NCBI GenBank assembly: GCA_015485495.1
Contig: WFTL01000091.1
Location: 1 to 64,000, forward strand
Source of the DNA: Planctomycetaceae bacterium
GTDB taxonomy: Bacteria > Planctomycetota > Planctomycetia > Planctomycetales > Planctomycetaceae
Direction: 5' to 3'
Length of the DNA: 64,000 nt
Shown: piece by piece, positions 44,895 through 53,862 of the stretch
Position numbering within the stretch: the stretch's first letter is position 1
Layout of the letters: every line of letters begins with the position of its first letter
Position numbers and translations under genes: made by a program
Notes under the pieces: model-generated
The model's input: only the letters and a program-made list of their open reading frames with translations
The model's database searches: none
What the model was told of the DNA's origin: nothing

Positions 44895-46556
44895 ATGAAA
44901 CCGCCGGAAAGCTGTCGAAACCGGCTGTCGGTTCCCATCATTGTTCTGCTGTCGCTGGCCGGCTTATTTCCGGTTCATGCGGCCGACCGTTCCGTGCAGC
45001 TGCGGCGAGCCCGTCAGCTTGCGGAACGCCGGCAGGCTCTGCTGGATGATTTCGCGGCCGATGCCGAACAACTGGCCCGGAAGTACGCCGGACAGGCGCC
45101 TCACGCTGCGGATGAAATTCGAAACATCGCGGCCGCCCTGATGACCGCCTCCGACGGCCCGGCCCCGTCCGTGCCGCCGGCTGTCGTCACACCGCCGCTG
45201 CCGCCGGATCTGCCGCCCGTCGAACGCCATTGGCGGGAACAGATGCGTCATCTGAGAGACGAATGCGCTGCCGACCTGTATCGCCTGGCCCGGTCGGCTC
45301 TTCGAGCGGACCTGTATTCTCTCGCGTTTTCTCTGATCGGCGATGTGCTCCGCATGAATCCCGATCATGAACTGGCGCGCCGCATCAAGGGGTTCCGCCG
45401 GTTTGAGGATCCTGAGCGGCGCGACGATCCATCCTACGCGGGAGAATGGGTGTCCGCCTTCGAAGCTCAGATGCGCGGCGGCCGGGAACCCCATGTGCTG
45501 CATGAACAGTTCGGATGGATTCCGAAAAAGGATGTCGCTCGCTGGGAACAGGGCCTTCGCCCGTGGAAACGCACCTGGGTGTCTGCCGAGAAGGAGGCTC
45601 TGCTGCGGCGCGATTTTCGCAACGCGTGGGAAATCCGCAGCGAACACTTTCTGGTACGCACCAATGTGAGCCGTGAGGCCGGCGTCGAGGTGTCGTCCCG
45701 CCTGGAAGCTTTTTACGACTGGCTGACCGGCAGTTTTCCCGCCTTTTTCGAAAGCCCCGCGGCCCTGCGGCAGCGATTCGAAAAGGCCCACGTGCGCCGG
45801 AGATCCGGGCCCCGAAGCGAACCCATGAAGGTGATGTATTTCGCCACCCGGGAAGAATACGAACGAAGAACACGCGGCTACGTGCCGCCAGGCATCGAAA
45901 CCTATGGCCTGTACTGGCAGCCGGATTCGACAGCCTACTTTTTCTACAACCCGGACGATCCGGACATGGATACGATCTGCCACGAAGCCACTCACCAGAT
46001 TCTGGATCTGCACACCAGACGGGCCCGCGTCACAGCCGCCCGGGCTCTGGCGCGCCAAAGACGGCGCCCCTCCGAAGAATGGATTCTCGGCAGACAGTCC
46101 GAATTCTGGATCATCGAAGGACTCGCCTGCTATCTGGAATCGTTCCGGATCGTCGACGGCCAGGTGACCGTCGGCGATCCGACCCATGTGCGGATCGAAG
46201 CGGCGCGGGTACGTCTTCTGAGAGATCAGTTCTACGTCCCGCTGGAAACGTTTTGCCGACTTGGAAAAGACGCTTTCCAGCAGCATCCGCAGCGATCCCG
46301 CCTGTATTCCCAGGCATCCGGCGTCACGCATTTTCTCATGCACTACGATCAGGGACGCTACCGAGATGCCCTGGTCACTCTGCTGTCATCCGTCTATCAG
46401 CCGGATGCCCGTCGGCCTCTGCACCAGCCGTCTCTGGCCGAAATCACGGGGGTATCGTTCGCGGAACTGGATCGCCAGTATCGGGAACACATTCTGCACC
46501 TGGAAACTCTGGCTGCCGCCTCCGCCGAAAAGGCATTCGCGCCGGCTGACAGATGA
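44895..46556 (+). CDS. Secreted DUF1570/peptidase-MA-like putative zinc metallopeptidase
   Basis: The 553-residue protein has a signal peptide (LSVPIIVLLSLAGLFPVHA), a helical region of about 190 residues with possible TPR-like helices, and a C-terminal metallopeptidase-like domain. That domain has HExxH in DTICHEATHQILDLH at about residue 362 and a third ligand candidate in FWIIEGLACYLES at about 410. FLVRTNVSREAGVEVSSRLE and VMYFATREEYERRTRG are typical of DUF1570, a family expanded in planctomycetes. Substrates and cellular role are unknown; periplasmic or surface location is inferred from the signal peptide. Not obviously in an operon. Confidence 0.85.
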   Translation: MKPPESCRNRLSVPIIVLLSLAGLFPVHAADRSVQLRRARQLAERRQALLDDFAADAEQLARKYAGQAPHAADEIRNIAAALMTASDGPAPSVPPAVVTPPLPPDLPPVERHWREQMRHLRDECAADLYRLARSALRADLYSLAFSLIGDVLRMNPDHELARRIKGFRRFEDPERRDDPSYAGEWVSAFEAQMRGGREPHVLHEQFGWIPKKDVARWEQGLRPWKRTWVSAEKEALLRRDFRNAWEIRSEHFLVRTNVSREAGVEVSSRLEAFYDWLTGSFPAFFESPAALRQRFEKAHVRRRSGPRSEPMKVMYFATREEYERRTRGYVPPGIETYGLYWQPDSTAYFFYNPDDPDMDTICHEATHQILDLHTRRARVTAARALARQRRRPSEEWILGRQSEFWIIEGLACYLESFRIVDGQVTVGDPTHVRIEAARVRLLRDQFYVPLETFCRLGKDAFQQHPQRSRLYSQASGVTHFLMHYDQGRYRDALVTLLSSVYQPDARRPLHQPSLAEITGVSFAELDRQYREHILHLETLAAASAEKAFAPADR

Positions 46557-46587
46557 CAGGGCCATTCGCAACCGCCGCTGCCATCGG

Positions 46588-48057
46588 CTACCTGCGGTCC
46601 GATCCCGCGCCGGTTCCCAGGCGGGACGACTGTTCCAGTTCCGCCGTCCACTGCGTCACGGCCGTTTCCATCCGCCGGCGATCGGCCGCATCGGGCTGTG
46701 TTTCGATCAGAGCCTGCTGCAGGATGCGCACCGCCTGGCGCGTCCGACCGCTGTCGTGATGTGTGAGGGCCCACTGCATACGAACCGTCGGAAGCTGCGG
46801 CACATGCTGCATGGCATGGTGCCACAGAGTGAAGGAATTCTGCCAGACGGGAAGGTGACGCCAGGTGGCGAGCAGAGCCGCCACCGTCAGACTCAGACCC
46901 ACCGCCCACCGCACCGCGCCGCTGAAGATCCGCAGCGACGGCAGCCGTTCGACTCGATCAGCACTCCCCGCATACTGCACCATGGACACCGCTGCTGCAA
47001 AGAACGGAATGCATGGCAGGTACAGGTAGCGATCGTTCATCAGGGTGGTGATGCGGAAGAAGTTCAGCACGGGGAAAAGCAGCAGAAAAAATGTGCTGAC
47101 CGACCAGATCAGCAGCCTGCAGCGCCGGCCGTACATCCACAGCAGACCGGCCACCGCTGTCCAGGCCAGGGCGGCGGCCAGCACCGAGGTGCCGATTCCG
47201 GACACCGGCGGGTCGTAAAGGACACACAGTTCGCGCGGCCACACCAGCATCCCGATGTAGCGCCACAAAATGACCAGATCCACCGCCACGATTTCCGGCA
47301 GGCTCAGATCCAGGTGTCCCCGCAGGCCTCCCAGAACGGTGTGCTGAGCGGCCATGGTTTTCAGCAGCAGCAGCAGGCTCATCAGCCCCGGAATCACCTG
47401 TCGAACAATGGCGTCCCGCCACGAATGCCGTGCCACGATCACGTCGTACAGAAGGACGATCGGCGGAACGACAACCGCCAGAGCCTTGGACAGCAGAGCC
47501 GCTCCCAGCAGCAGCAGGTACCGCAGATCACTGTCCGTATCGGCATCCGGCCGCAGCCGCACCCAAAGAGCGGCCAGAATGAATGTGCCGGACAGCAGCC
47601 CCTTGCGCGAAGAAATCCAGGCCACGGATTCGATCTGCACCGGATGCACTAGGAACAGAGCAGCCGTCAGCCACGCTGTTCCTGATGAACCGACAAGCTG
47701 CCGGACCAGCAGGAAAACAAGAATCCCATTGACCACATGCAGCAGGACATTCGTGGCGTGATAGCCGCTCGGCTGCATGCCCCACAACGTGTGATCGATC
47801 AACAGAGTCGTGATGGTCAGCGGAGCATAATTGCGGGTGACCGTTTCCGTGAGGATTCCGTAGAGTGTCGAAGGAGACCAGTCGCGGATCAGGTCGTTGT
47901 GCCACACATAAGCAGGGTCATCCCAGTTGACGAAATCGAATCCCACAGTGGGCCAGAAGGCCAGCAGGCCCAGGGCGATCAGAGATCCGTGAATCAGCCA
48001 GGAAGGCGGTCCGGAAGAAGGGGAATCCGGCACCGTGTTGTTTCCCGAAATCGACAT
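46588..48057 (-). CDS. TMTC/PMT-like polytopic membrane glycosyltransferase-type protein
   Basis: The 489-residue protein has about ten membrane segments and features of the GT-C superfamily relatives of eukaryotic TMTC (O-mannosyltransferase) proteins: FVNWDDPAYVWHNDLIRDWS in the first luminal loop with the acidic pair typical of GT-C catalytic sites, NYAPLTITTLLIDHTLWGMQ, VHPVQIESVAWISSRKGLLS and LNFFRITTLMNDRYLYLPCI. Only one TPR-like helix pair follows (about 425-480), whereas typical family members carry many. It likely acts in the inner membrane, with a lipid-linked sugar donor by analogy. Substrate unknown. Next to a lipoprotein gene on the same strand. Confidence 0.8.
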   Translation of the reverse strand: MSISGNNTVPDSPSSGPPSWLIHGSLIALGLLAFWPTVGFDFVNWDDPAYVWHNDLIRDWSPSTLYGILTETVTRNYAPLTITTLLIDHTLWGMQPSGYHATNVLLHVVNGILVFLLVRQLVGSSGTAWLTAALFLVHPVQIESVAWISSRKGLLSGTFILAALWVRLRPDADTDSDLRYLLLLGAALLSKALAVVVPPIVLLYDVIVARHSWRDAIVRQVIPGLMSLLLLLKTMAAQHTVLGGLRGHLDLSLPEIVAVDLVILWRYIGMLVWPRELCVLYDPPVSGIGTSVLAAALAWTAVAGLLWMYGRRCRLLIWSVSTFFLLLFPVLNFFRITTLMNDRYLYLPCIPFFAAAVSMVQYAGSADRVERLPSLRIFSGAVRWAVGLSLTVAALLATWRHLPVWQNSFTLWHHAMQHVPQLPTVRMQWALTHHDSGRTRQAVRILQQALIETQPDAADRRRMETAVTQWTAELEQSSRLGTGAGSDRR

Positions 48058-48231
48058 CCGGTCCGGCCCCCTGTGGCAGGAAACATGCAGCGAGCTTCTC
48101 CGGAAAACATGGCACGCCCGCCGGGTGCTTTCTGAGGAATTCGGGTCACCGCACGGGATTCGCCCCGTTACAACCGCCCCATCCGGCAGAATGCTCGACC
48201 GGCCGCTGCCGGACCGGCGATTTCGGTCCGG

Positions 48232-50196
48232 TCAGTCGGCCGATTCGCCGGCCGCAGAAGTCGGCTTCGGCTCCGAATCAGACGGCTCAGCCGGCTGCTG
48301 CGAATCGCCATCGCTGCCGCCATCTGCATCGTCCGGCAGACCGCTGGTCGGTTCTCCGGCCCCATCGCCTGCTTCTGCGGGGGTGTCCGCATCAGCAGGA
48401 CTCTCAGCGTTCGCCTCTGCCTCCGAATCGGACAGCAGACGGCGAATCCGCTTCAGCAGCGCCTGCACATGGGCCCGGTCCGGATTGGCTTCCGCATCCG
48501 CCTGCGTCAGGATTCGAACGGCGTCTTCGGTTCGCCCCTGCATCAGCAGTGCGCGGGCCTGATTGAGAAAGGACGGATAGAACCAGCGACCATCAGGATA
48601 CTGACGACGGTAACTCTGCAGACTCGTGATGGCCGTTCCCGGCTGCCGGCGGTCGATCTGACACAGGGCCGTCCAGTACAGAGCGTCTCCCGTGGCCTGT
48701 CGATTCACATTCTGAATGGCTTCAGGAATCGGAATCGACCGAATTCCACTGGGATCGATGGTGGTCGGCACGCGCATCTGAATCGCATCGTCCATGCAGG
48801 CCGTGCGCACCCGCTGCAGTCTCTGAATGACCGATCGATCGCTGCGTCCCTGGATCTGTTCCAGACGCACGGCCAGAAGCCGGCCGGACGGACGACCGAA
48901 CAGTTTGTTCATGTCTCCGGACGCCCGCAGTTCCTCCATCCGCTGGTATTCCATCTGCCAGCGCTGAGTCCACAGCGCGTCTCGCTGCTGAGCGGACAGG
49001 TCGGGGCGGCTGAGCAGTTCCTGGAAATCCGCATCGAGCTGAAGCGGTTCCCGTTCGAACGGAGCTTCGAAATGTTTCATCAGAGCCGTGTAGGTACGCC
49101 GTTCTGATTCCTGAGCGGCCGTGAACCGATTGATCTGTTCATCCGGCCACGACCACCAGTGCATGCGCGACGCATCGAGCAGACCGGACGATGCGGCCGT
49201 CACACGTTCGATGAGCGGTCGGATGGGCGATGTCCCGCCCGCGATCTCTTCATAGAGGACCGCCGCAGAACTGGCGGGAAGCTGTCCCTGCAGAACCAGC
49301 ATTCTGGGACACACCGCTGATGTTTCCGCAATGATGGCCGCATGGACGTTCTGCCAGCCGGACCGGTTCCGGATCCAGTCGGCCCCCGCGGTATCATCCG
49401 GAAACACGGTCTGGTCACCATCGACCGCCACAGGCATCCAGGACCGCGGATCAAACAGCAGCATCCGGTCATCCAGACACACCGCCAGCATGGCCGTGGC
49501 TGCCGGATCGGCCTGTTCATCGGGCGACAGCAGCACAACATCCCTCTGCAGTTGCCTCAGCAGAACAGCAAACACCCAGACACGCGCCTCCAGCGGCCCC
49601 CGCCCGCTCAGCAGAAAATCCAGATATCCCCGCGGCACATCGGCCTCTTCCGGCATCTGCAGACTCAGAGAAGCTCCCACCCATTCGAACAGGCGGATGA
49701 TCCGCACCGCCTCCGAATCCGCACCATTCTCTTCCGCCCGCGATGTCACCGCCTGGGCCAGACGAGCGGAAATCAGGGCGTCGCGGACCCAGGCCACATC
49801 ACGAGCGGTGAATCGAGGCGACGTGATGGCCCGCCGCGCCGACGCATCGAAGAAGGCCAGGTTCTGTTCACTGACAGTCAGCCCCGCCACCTCATCAGCC
49901 GCACATTCCACGAGCCAGGCGTTCAACGCCCCCACGTTCCCGTCCAGATTCGTAATGGCGGCCAGGGAATCCGGCGGCAGCCGGCTGATGGCCGCTTCCA
50001 GCCGCGCCCGGCACGCGTCTCGATCGATTCCACCAGAAGGCACCGTGTCCGCGGAACTCCGGGCCGGCGGAGCCGCCGCATCGCGGCAGCCGACCGCGGT
50101 GAATACGAGCAGCATGGCAGACAGGACGGCACCCCGCACGGGAGCCCGCAGCGGCCGGACGACTCGTCTGAAAACGGCAGTTTGCATCAAAAGCAT
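48232..50196 (-). CDS. Large lipoprotein, transglutaminase-like central region uncertain
   Basis: The 654-residue protein has an N-terminal lipobox (LSAMLLVFTAVGC, Cys at about residue 37), so it is probably anchored to a membrane facing the periplasm. The middle part (SEAVRIIRLFEWVGASLSLQ; GRGPLEARVWVFAVLLRQLQ; MLAVCLDDRMLLFDPRSWMP) has the rhythm of a transglutaminase-like domain but the Cys-His-Asp triad is not clear. The region near 530-620 is tetratricopeptide-like (ALYWTALCQIDRRQPGTAIT), and the last 60 residues are acidic and low-complexity. Start 50196 is chosen for the distance to the lipobox; 50187 is an alternative. Confidence 0.7.
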   Translation of the reverse strand: MLLMQTAVFRRVVRPLRAPVRGAVLSAMLLVFTAVGCRDAAAPPARSSADTVPSGGIDRDACRARLEAAISRLPPDSLAAITNLDGNVGALNAWLVECAADEVAGLTVSEQNLAFFDASARRAITSPRFTARDVAWVRDALISARLAQAVTSRAEENGADSEAVRIIRLFEWVGASLSLQMPEEADVPRGYLDFLLSGRGPLEARVWVFAVLLRQLQRDVVLLSPDEQADPAATAMLAVCLDDRMLLFDPRSWMPVAVDGDQTVFPDDTAGADWIRNRSGWQNVHAAIIAETSAVCPRMLVLQGQLPASSAAVLYEEIAGGTSPIRPLIERVTAASSGLLDASRMHWWSWPDEQINRFTAAQESERRTYTALMKHFEAPFEREPLQLDADFQELLSRPDLSAQQRDALWTQRWQMEYQRMEELRASGDMNKLFGRPSGRLLAVRLEQIQGRSDRSVIQRLQRVRTACMDDAIQMRVPTTIDPSGIRSIPIPEAIQNVNRQATGDALYWTALCQIDRRQPGTAITSLQSYRRQYPDGRWFYPSFLNQARALLMQGRTEDAVRILTQADAEANPDRAHVQALLKRIRRLLSDSEAEANAESPADADTPAEAGDGAGEPTSGLPDDADGGSDGDSQQPAEPSDSEPKPTSAAGESAD

Positions 50197-50288
50197 GGAA
50201 AACGTGTCCTGAGTTGTCACCGAAAGATCCGTGTGGCCGGATGACCTCAGCGGCCGCACCGGCCGGACGCGGCATGACCAGTCGCTTT

Positions 50289-51131
50289 CTAAAGGGTTCC
50301 GTTGAGATCCAGCACTGTCTGACGCAGAACGTCGAGCTGCCGGATGAGGTCGGCTACCTGATCCAGCGGCACCATGTTCGGACCATCGCTTTTCGCCCGG
50401 TCCGGCTGCGGATGCGTTTCCAGAAACACCATGTCGGCTCCGGCGGCCACCGCTGCACGGGCCAGAGGGACGATCATGTCGCGCTGGCCTCCGGTCGTGC
50501 TTCCTCCAGGAAGCTGAACACTGTGCGTCGCATCGAACACCACGGGGACTCCGAAACTTTTCATGATGGGAATGCAGCGAAAATCATTCACCAGCCGGCC
50601 GTAACCGAACGTGGTTCCGCGTTCGGTCAGCAGAACCTGCTGCAGCCCCTGTTCCTCACACTTGCGTACGGCATGAACCGTGTCTTCGGGGGCGACAAAC
50701 TGCGGTTTCTTGATATTCACGCAGATGTTTCGCCGGACGGCCGCCGCAGCGGCCGCAGTGAGCAGGTCGGTCTGTCGAGCCAGAAAGGCGGGAATCTGAA
50801 GAACGGCACACACTTCGGCACAGGGGTCCGCCTGAGCGGGTTCATGGATGTCCGTGGTGACGGGCAGATCGAATTCCGCGGCGATCTGCTGCAGCATCTC
50901 AAGCCCCTGTTCCAGACCCGGACCGCGAAAACTGTGCACACTGGTGCGATTCGCCTTATCGAAACTGGCCTTGAAGACGAACAGCCGGCCCGTTTCATCG
51001 CGCAGACGGGCGATTTCGGCCCCCACGGTTCTCAGCAGATTCATGTCTTCCATGACACAGGGCCCCGCAATGAAACCCAGCGGCTGCCCGGTCCCCACGC
51101 CCGTCCCGGCAATGCTGACAGAATTGTTCAT
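50289..51131 (-). CDS. kdsA: 3-deoxy-8-phosphooctulonate synthase (KDO-8-P synthase)
   Basis: The 280-residue enzyme joins phosphoenolpyruvate and arabinose 5-phosphate for lipopolysaccharide core synthesis. Diagnostic motifs are [85 protein letters not shown] and [12 protein letters not shown]. The Asn in NIKKPQ indicates the metal-independent type, like E. coli KdsA (284 residues). GAGGAG lies seven bases before ATG 51131. Presence of kdsA implies an LPS-like outer membrane, as reported for planctomycetes. It follows yjbQ on the same strand. Confidence 0.97.
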   Translation of the reverse strand: MNNSVSIAGTGVGTGQPLGFIAGPCVMEDMNLLRTVGAEIARLRDETGRLFVFKASFDKANRTSVHSFRGPGLEQGLEMLQQIAAEFDLPVTTDIHEPAQADPCAEVCAVLQIPAFLARQTDLLTAAAAAAVRRNICVNIKKPQFVAPEDTVHAVRKCEEQGLQQVLLTERGTTFGYGRLVNDFRCIPIMKSFGVPVVFDATHSVQLPGGSTTGGQRDMIVPLARAAVAAGADMVFLETHPQPDRAKSDGPNMVPLDQVADLIRQLDVLRQTVLDLNGTL

Positions 51132-51358
51132 CCCCGATCTCCTCAAACAGCCTCCGCCATCTGCTCCCGCCCGGAGTCTCCCCGGTGCGCCCGCAGGCAG
51201 ACACTGTCTCAGAAAATCCTGTTTTCCGCGAGTTGTCTCCGCCGTCGTCAGGACATTCCGCGGCAGCAGTGTCTGCCGGAATTCTGCCCGCCGGCCCTGC
51301 CGGGGCAGGCCGGGGCAGGCCGCCGGTCACGGCCGCCGGTCTTCAGACAGGCCGATCT

Positions 51359-51817
51359 TCAGACGATCAGTGTGCCCTCCGACAGATGCGTCTGTCCGGA
51401 TGCCTGCCCCTGCAGCGTCAGAACAAGTCGACGCGGGCCTCCGTGATTCCGATGTTCACACAGGCAGATTCCCTGCCAGGTTCCCAGCAAAAGGCGTCCC
51501 TGACGGACAGGGATCGTCAACGACGAATCGGTCAGAGCGGCTTTCACATGAGCGGGCATGTCGTCCGGTCCCTCACACGTGTGCCGCCATGGTCCGCGTT
51601 CGGGGACCAGTCGATTCAAAGCTGTCTGCAGATCGTGCATCACGTCCGGATCGGCATTTTCATTGATGGTCAGTGATGCCGAGGTGTGCTGAATGAACAC
51701 ATGCAGCAATCCGATTTCCACCTGGGCGATTTCCGGAACAGCCGCCAGAACGTGGTGTGTGATGAGATGACATCCACGGGAACACGCCGGCAGTTCCACC
51801 GTCTGCTGAATCCACAT
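51359..51817 (-). CDS. yjbQ: YjbQ/COG0432 family protein (secondary thiamine-phosphate synthase)
   Basis: The 152-residue protein matches the UPF0047/YjbQ family: QIGLLHVFIQHTSASLTINE-like (here EIGLLHVFIQHTSASLTINE), NADPDVMHDLQTALNRLVPE, and HVKAALTDSSLTIPVRQGRL followed by LLGTWQGICLCEHRNHGG. The His residues and the SLTIP loop are the conserved pocket. Some members show weak thiamine-phosphate synthase activity and others are unassigned, so the name describes the family, not a proven role. ATG 51817 has a purine-rich GGAG site; the open frame extends upstream without homology. Confidence 0.93.
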   Translation of the reverse strand: MWIQQTVELPACSRGCHLITHHVLAAVPEIAQVEIGLLHVFIQHTSASLTINENADPDVMHDLQTALNRLVPERGPWRHTCEGPDDMPAHVKAALTDSSLTIPVRQGRLLLGTWQGICLCEHRNHGGPRRLVLTLQGQASGQTHLSEGTLIV

Positions 51818-52038
51818 TGCTCCGCCAGACTCCCGCTGCTCCGCTTCCGAATTCCGCCCGCCGTTCTGCGACGAACGTGCGTCCGTGGTCTCCTCCGACT
51901 CCAATGCCGTCCCGTCCGCTCCGGATCCGGGGAATCCTGCCGCATCGGACCGGATCATCTCAACGCTGCAGACGTTGTCAAACCGGACCAGGCTGCTTCT
52001 GAGATGATGCCGGCGTCCATACAGTGTGCCTGGCCGCA

Positions 52039-53148
52039 TCAGTCCTGTCCGCCGTCGGCCGCTGTTCGCGCGTCTGCCAGGCTGGCCGCTTTTTGAACGA
52101 ACAGAGAAGCGACTTCCTCGGAAGTGATGGCCAGTCCGGTGATCTGATCGCGAACGCGCCGGGTCAGACTGATGCCGAGCACGCGGCCGTTGCGACCGAT
52201 CAAAGGTGCCCCGTTCAGGTCATCGGGAGCAGCAACAGTGTGCTCGACCCAGATCCCGGCGTATCCGAACAGACCTCGCACCTGAGCCAGTTCCGATGCC
52301 GAACGGAGGGCCAGAACATTTCCTTCCTTCAGGACCGGTTCCCCGGCATTTCCAATCCCCAGAACAGCGATTTCCGAACCGGCATCGACCGGCGAAAGTC
52401 TGAGTGACACGGGAGAGACGCCGACAGGAATCTGTCCGGCATCGATTCTGAGCAGAACGATTTCGCGGCGTGAATCCTCCGCCACAACACTCGCCGACGT
52501 CATCGAATCTGCTTCGACAAACCGAATCCGAACGTCATCGGCTCCTTCGACCACGCGAAAACTCGTCGCGATGATTCCCGCCCCATGCAGCAGGAACCCG
52601 CTGCCGGACTTCACGACCGATCCGTTCCGGACGGCCTGAACCCGAACAATGCAGGGCTCCAGCCGCTCCTTCACATCCTCCCAGGATGTCACCGGCGGAT
52701 CCAGAGGGGCCGTATTCAGCAGCAGTTTCGGGTGCCGTCCGGAGACATCGGTGGTGGAGCCGGCTGCGGTGGAACTGTCTGGCGCAGGAGAATCCCTGTC
52801 CAAATCGGGCCGCTCGGAGAGCTGTTCGCCGGACGCAGTCTGTTCTGCGGATGCAGCCGCATCGTTCCGTCCGGACAGCAGCAGGCTGCCGGTCAGAATG
52901 GCCGTCAGTCCGGCTGCGAATCCGGTGATGAACCAGACAACCGCCCAGAAACGCTGCTGCCGCGCCCGAACGGTTTTCTCCTGAAAGGACCGGCGGGCTG
53001 CAGATGGCCGTGACGAACGCCGCGCGGTCCTGGAAGCTCCCACGAGAACCGGATCTCCGCAGGACGGACAGCAGATTCGCCGTCCGAGGAGTTCGGCATC
53101 CACATCGAATGCATATTCGCATGAACTGCAGTGAGCCGTAATGGCCAT
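52039..53148 (-). CDS. Zinc-ribbon, membrane-anchored trypsin-fold protein lacking the catalytic triad
   Basis: The 369-residue protein starts with an MJ0042-type zinc ribbon (CSSCEYAFDVD...CCPSCGDP, residues 7-33), then a basic stretch, one membrane segment (VVWFITGFAAGLTAILTG, about 68-88), a low-complexity linker and a DegP/HtrA-like trypsin domain from about residue 155. The expected His motif TNxHVV reads ATSFRVVEGA, the Asp position reads REIVLLRID, and the GNSGG serine site reads DDLNGAPLIG, so His, Asp and Ser all appear replaced. GAPLIGRNGRVLGISLT and LAITSEEVASLF confirm the fold. It is thus probably a pseudoprotease acting as a binding or scaffold domain outside the cytoplasm. Confidence 0.82.
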   Translation of the reverse strand: MAITAHCSSCEYAFDVDAELLGRRICCPSCGDPVLVGASRTARRSSRPSAARRSFQEKTVRARQQRFWAVVWFITGFAAGLTAILTGSLLLSGRNDAAASAEQTASGEQLSERPDLDRDSPAPDSSTAAGSTTDVSGRHPKLLLNTAPLDPPVTSWEDVKERLEPCIVRVQAVRNGSVVKSGSGFLLHGAGIIATSFRVVEGADDVRIRFVEADSMTSASVVAEDSRREIVLLRIDAGQIPVGVSPVSLRLSPVDAGSEIAVLGIGNAGEPVLKEGNVLALRSASELAQVRGLFGYAGIWVEHTVAAPDDLNGAPLIGRNGRVLGISLTRRVRDQITGLAITSEEVASLFVQKAASLADARTAADGGQD

Positions 53149-53862
53149 CACTCAATCCTATCCATGCACTCCCCCGAACGAGCCCTGTCCGGATCCGGGC
53201 TGAAACTCCGGACAGCCGCTTTCCGGTCTGTCGGCCGCAGTCCGTCGGCTGCCCGTCGCCATCAGCCTACCGAAATCTGACCGCAATGTCCTGCGAAAGC
53301 CGCTTCCGGCGTGTGGACGCGTGAGCGAGCCCCTCAGCATGGACGAACGGACTGCACACCGACCGTGCCGTCTGGTCTGCAGTCTTCATCAGCGGCCCGC
53401 CGGAAGCGGTCGGCATATCGGCATCGGAAACGTTCGAAGCACCGCAGACGACAGATCGCCTGCAATCGTCCCGATCGGAAAAGCCGGTGAGATGGTCGGA
53501 AACAGGGATTTCGTCGAGTTTGACGCTGGTGCTGTCCGAGATTCGAAGAAGGGCGGCTCTCTCGTTTCGGACCGCCTCCCGGCAGCTTCGACTGCGGGAG
53601 ACGGCCGTCGCCAGAAGCACCATCTGCGGGTCCGGGATCGGAATCCCGGCGGGTTGACGCAAACCGATGGCGGGCCTGAACAAAGGGCTTGCATCCCACG
53701 TTTCCCCAACTAAGAATCTGATGCGAATCCCGTGATTTCGGCGCCGGATGGCCGATATCCAGACTGTCGCGTTCACAGGGACGGAACGGCGACAGGACAT
53801 CGTCATTCGACAGCGAACGGAATCTGCCGCTCGATCCGGCTGAATTCTCCGGAGTGCTTTCC
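53149..53862. other. Divergent 714-bp intergenic region, possible unrecognised ORF
   Basis: The longest gap with no confident gene. It lies between the pseudoprotease (minus) and the HTH/DSD-repeat protein (plus), so both promoters should be here. Two open frames cover it in opposite directions: a minus frame 53806-53267 (179 residues from ATG) and a plus frame 53321-53713 (130 residues). Both have ordinary codon use and neither resembles a known family. The upstream part has several short GC inverted repeats (for example around GTCCGGATCC near 53188). Coding or regulatory status is undecided. Confidence 0.35.

Noticed and set aside
51300-51330. CCGGGGCAGG direct and inverted repeats between yjbQ and kdsA
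   Set aside because: Two short imperfect copies in GC-rich sequence; no sign of a mobile element or regulatory site.
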